The notes beneath the pieces were generated by a model. The model did not search any database and was not told the origin of the DNA. It saw nothing but the letters and a program-made list of their open reading frames with translations. A stretch of 6,897 nt of DNA, taken from the NCBI GenBank assembly GCA_003156695.1, contig PMHN01000126.1, forward strand, positions 4,743-11,639. Reading direction: 5' to 3'. The stretch comes from Gammaproteobacteria bacterium (GTDB lineage: Bacteria > Pseudomonadota > Gammaproteobacteria > Steroidobacterales > Steroidobacteraceae). Both the position numbers and the translations under genes were made by a program. Below, in pieces: positions 5,831 to 6,897 of this stretch (within the stretch, counting starts at the first letter, position 1; every line of letters starts with the position of its first letter).

Positions 5831-6566
5831 GCCCGACCATAGCACAGGCCCAACGGCCACCGCCGCCGCGAGCGGCAGCGGCAATGCGCACGGCGCGCCT
5901 GCCAGCGCGCCGCTCATCGACATTGGCATCAACCTCGCGCACGACAGTTACGAGCCGGACCGCGATGCCGTGATCCAACGCGCCCGCGCGGCGGGTGTGA
6001 TCCAGATGCTGGTCACGGGCTCCACACTGGCGAGTACCCAAAGTGCAATCGCGCTCGCGCGGACGTATCCGCGGCAGTTGTTTGCGACCGCCGGGGTGCA
6101 CCCGCACCATGCTACCGAGCTCACGCCGGCGCGCCTGAGTGAGCTGCGCGAGCTCGCGCAGCAGCAGGTACAGCAGATCGGTGATTTCGACTTCCTCATC
6201 CGCGCGGTCGTGGGCGCGGTGCTCGCGGCGTTGCTGTTCGCGATCGCCACCATGATGGTGCAGTCAGTGCGCGAGCGCACCTCGGAACTCGCGGTTCTCA
6301 AAACCCTGGGGTTCACGGACCGCGCCGTGTTCCTGCTGATACTCGCGGAGGCCATCACCGTGTGCATCGCGGGAGCGGCCCTCGGGCTCGCGCTCGCCAC
6401 CGCCGCCATGCCGATCGCCGCGCGATTCGTGCCCGGGCTGTCAATGCCGAAGATAACTCTGGCAATCGGCCTTGCCTGTGCGGTGCTGGTGGCGCTGATG
6501 AGCGCCGCGGTGCCGGCCGCGCTCGCCGGGCGCCTCAAGGTCGCGGCCGCGCTCGCCGGGCGCTAG
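5829..6566 (+). CDS. In-frame hybrid: TatD nuclease N-terminus joined to FtsX/MacB-type permease C-terminus
   Basis: The 245-residue frame is made of two unrelated parts. Residues 29-110 match the start of TatD-family metal-dependent DNases: PLIDIGINLAHDSYEPDRDAV, then VTGSTLAST and ATAGVHPHHATEL with H91/H93. It stops before the IGE-GLD motif and the later metal ligands, so about two thirds of TatD (usually about 260 residues) is missing. From about residue 114 the sequence is the C-terminal half of an FtsX-type ABC permease. It has membrane segments at about 122-142, 167-192 and 208-232 and the cytoplasmic motif SVRERTSELAVLKTLGF (146-162), but lacks the first membrane segment and the periplasmic domain. 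Residues 2-28 are a low-complexity A/S/G/T leader. The start has no good ribosome site. Neither half looks functional. A deletion, rearrangement or assembly join is more likely than an adapted fusion. Confidence 0.85.
   Translation: MPDHSTGPTATAAASGSGNAHGAPASAPLIDIGINLAHDSYEPDRDAVIQRARAAGVIQMLVTGSTLASTQSAIALARTYPRQLFATAGVHPHHATELTPARLSELRELAQQQVQQIGDFDFLIRAVVGAVLAALLFAIATMMVQSVRERTSELAVLKTLGFTDRAVFLLILAEAITVCIAGAALGLALATAAMPIAARFVPGLSMPKITLAIGLACAVLVALMSAAVPAALAGRLKVAAALAGR
6150..6190 (+). other. Estimated TatD/FtsX junction
   Basis: Similarity to TatD fades after SELRELAQQ, and similarity to the permease starts at about QVQQIGDFDFLIRAVVGAV. The crossover therefore lies in about residues 108-120 of the hybrid. 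This stretch holds a CAG-rich run (gcgcagcagcaggtacagcag, around 6157-6177), the kind of short repeat through which a deletion or an assembler could join two loci. Both families can have an IG-D/E-like stretch here, so the exact base cannot be fixed by eye. Confidence 0.6.
6514..6563 (+). repeat. Direct repeat of 20 bp at the end of the hybrid gene
   Basis: The 20-mer cggccgcgctcgccgggcgc occurs at 6514-6533 and again at 6544-6563, start to start 30 nt apart, both in the same reading frame and both encoding A-A-L-A-G-R. The second copy runs straight into the TAG stop. It could be a small tandem duplication. Alternatively, it reflects codon bias on a repeated A-L-A-G-R pattern at the permease tail. 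Confidence 0.6.
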
Positions 6567-6570
6567 AGGG
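6566..6570 (+). promoter_or_regulatory. Ribosome binding site GAGGG for the second permease
   Basis: GAGGG starts at the last base of the upstream TAG stop and lies 5 nt before the ATG at 6576. It fixes that start and suggests translation coupled to the preceding permease half. Confidence 0.65.
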
Positions 6571-6575
6571 CGGTC

Positions 6576-6897
6576 ATGAATTTCCTGCGCCAATCCCTCG
6601 CCCTGCTGTGCCTCAACCTCAAGGGGCTCACCGCACGAGCCGGGGCCGTGCTCACGATCCTGATCGGCGTGACCTGCACGGTCGGCGTGCTGGTGTCGAT
6701 GCTTGCCATGGGAACGGGCGTACACCGGCAGGCGCTTGGCAATGTGCGCGACGATATCGCGACCGTCAGCGGCCGCGGGGCGGGCGGTCTGGACAGCAGC
6801 ATTCCGCGGGATGAGGCCACGGCTGTCGCCGACCTGCCCGGCATCGCCCGCGGCAGCGATGGCAGGCCGCTCATCAGTTACCAGTCCGTGGTGATTA
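6576..6897 (+). CDS. FtsX/MacB-type ABC permease, N-terminal part (3' end outside window)
   Basis: 107 complete codons are visible before the window ends. MNFLRQSLALLCLNLKGL is an amphipathic cytoplasmic start. It is followed by one membrane segment (about 22-46, AGAVLTILIGVTCTVGVLVSMLAMG) and the beginning of an extracytoplasmic domain. This is the usual front half of FtsX/MacB-like permeases: one segment, then a large periplasmic domain, then three more segments. It starts 9 nt after the stop of the hybrid gene, whose 3' part is the back half of another such permease. Operons with two FtsX-type permeases and one ATPase are common, and this looks like the second permease of such a set. The ATPase is not in the window. 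The family call is good; the substrate is unknown. Confidence 0.8.
   Translation, partial: MNFLRQSLALLCLNLKGLTARAGAVLTILIGVTCTVGVLVSMLAMGTGVHRQALGNVRDDIATVSGRGAGGLDSSIPRDEATAVADLPGIARGSDGRPLISYQSVVI

Noticed and set aside
5132..5842. Plus-strand open frame (236 codons) opposite the TPR-like gene
   Set aside because: The minus-strand frame has a believable signal sequence, TPR-like repeats and a sensible end. This one is arginine-rich, low in hydrophobic structure and motif-free.

Overview
This GC-rich window (roughly two thirds G+C by eye, with long spurious open frames opposite real genes) looks like chromosomal DNA of a proteobacterium. The tryptophan 2,3-dioxygenase carries the active-site residues known from the Xanthomonas enzyme at a constant +3 offset. 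Together with the MsrB/MsrA and threonine aldolase types, this suggests a gammaproteobacterium of the Xanthomonadales/Nevskiales kind. That placement is inference. No rRNA, tRNA, CRISPR array, integrase or insertion sequence was seen.

Layout, left to right: (1) the 3' part of msrB (2-370, +), followed 30 nt later by msrA (401-1102, +), a tandem methionine sulfoxide reductase pair. MsrA has an N-terminal signal or anchor sequence. (2) Convergent kynA (1107-1964, -), the first enzyme of the kynurenine pathway of tryptophan breakdown, separated from msrA by only 4 nt. (3) A roughly 100-nt divergent gap, then an operon-like run on the + strand: an ABC exporter ATPase (2068-2955, TTG start), its ABC-2 membrane partner (2952-3959, 4-nt GTGA overlap) and a PLP-dependent threonine aldolase-like enzyme (3980-4993, GTG start with GGAG). 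(4) Convergent on the - strand, an exported TPR-like protein of unknown function (about 5030-5830), whose start abuts the divergent next gene. (5) At 5829-6566, a 245-residue open frame joining the N-terminal third of a TatD-family nuclease in frame to the C-terminal membrane part of an FtsX/MacB-type permease. (6) A second FtsX-type permease, starting 9 nt later and cut by the window end.

Most of the window is ordinary housekeeping and transport. The feature that most deserves checking is the TatD-FtsX junction near 6150-6190. Both halves are truncated relative to their families, and the missing middle would normally hold the rest of tatD, probably an ABC ATPase gene, and the front of the first permease. 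This is best explained by a deletion or rearrangement, or by an assembly chimera. A functional new fusion protein is less likely. A smaller theme is that neither Msr enzyme shows the usual recycling cysteine in the visible sequence. I found no convincing evidence of a wholly new multi-gene system.
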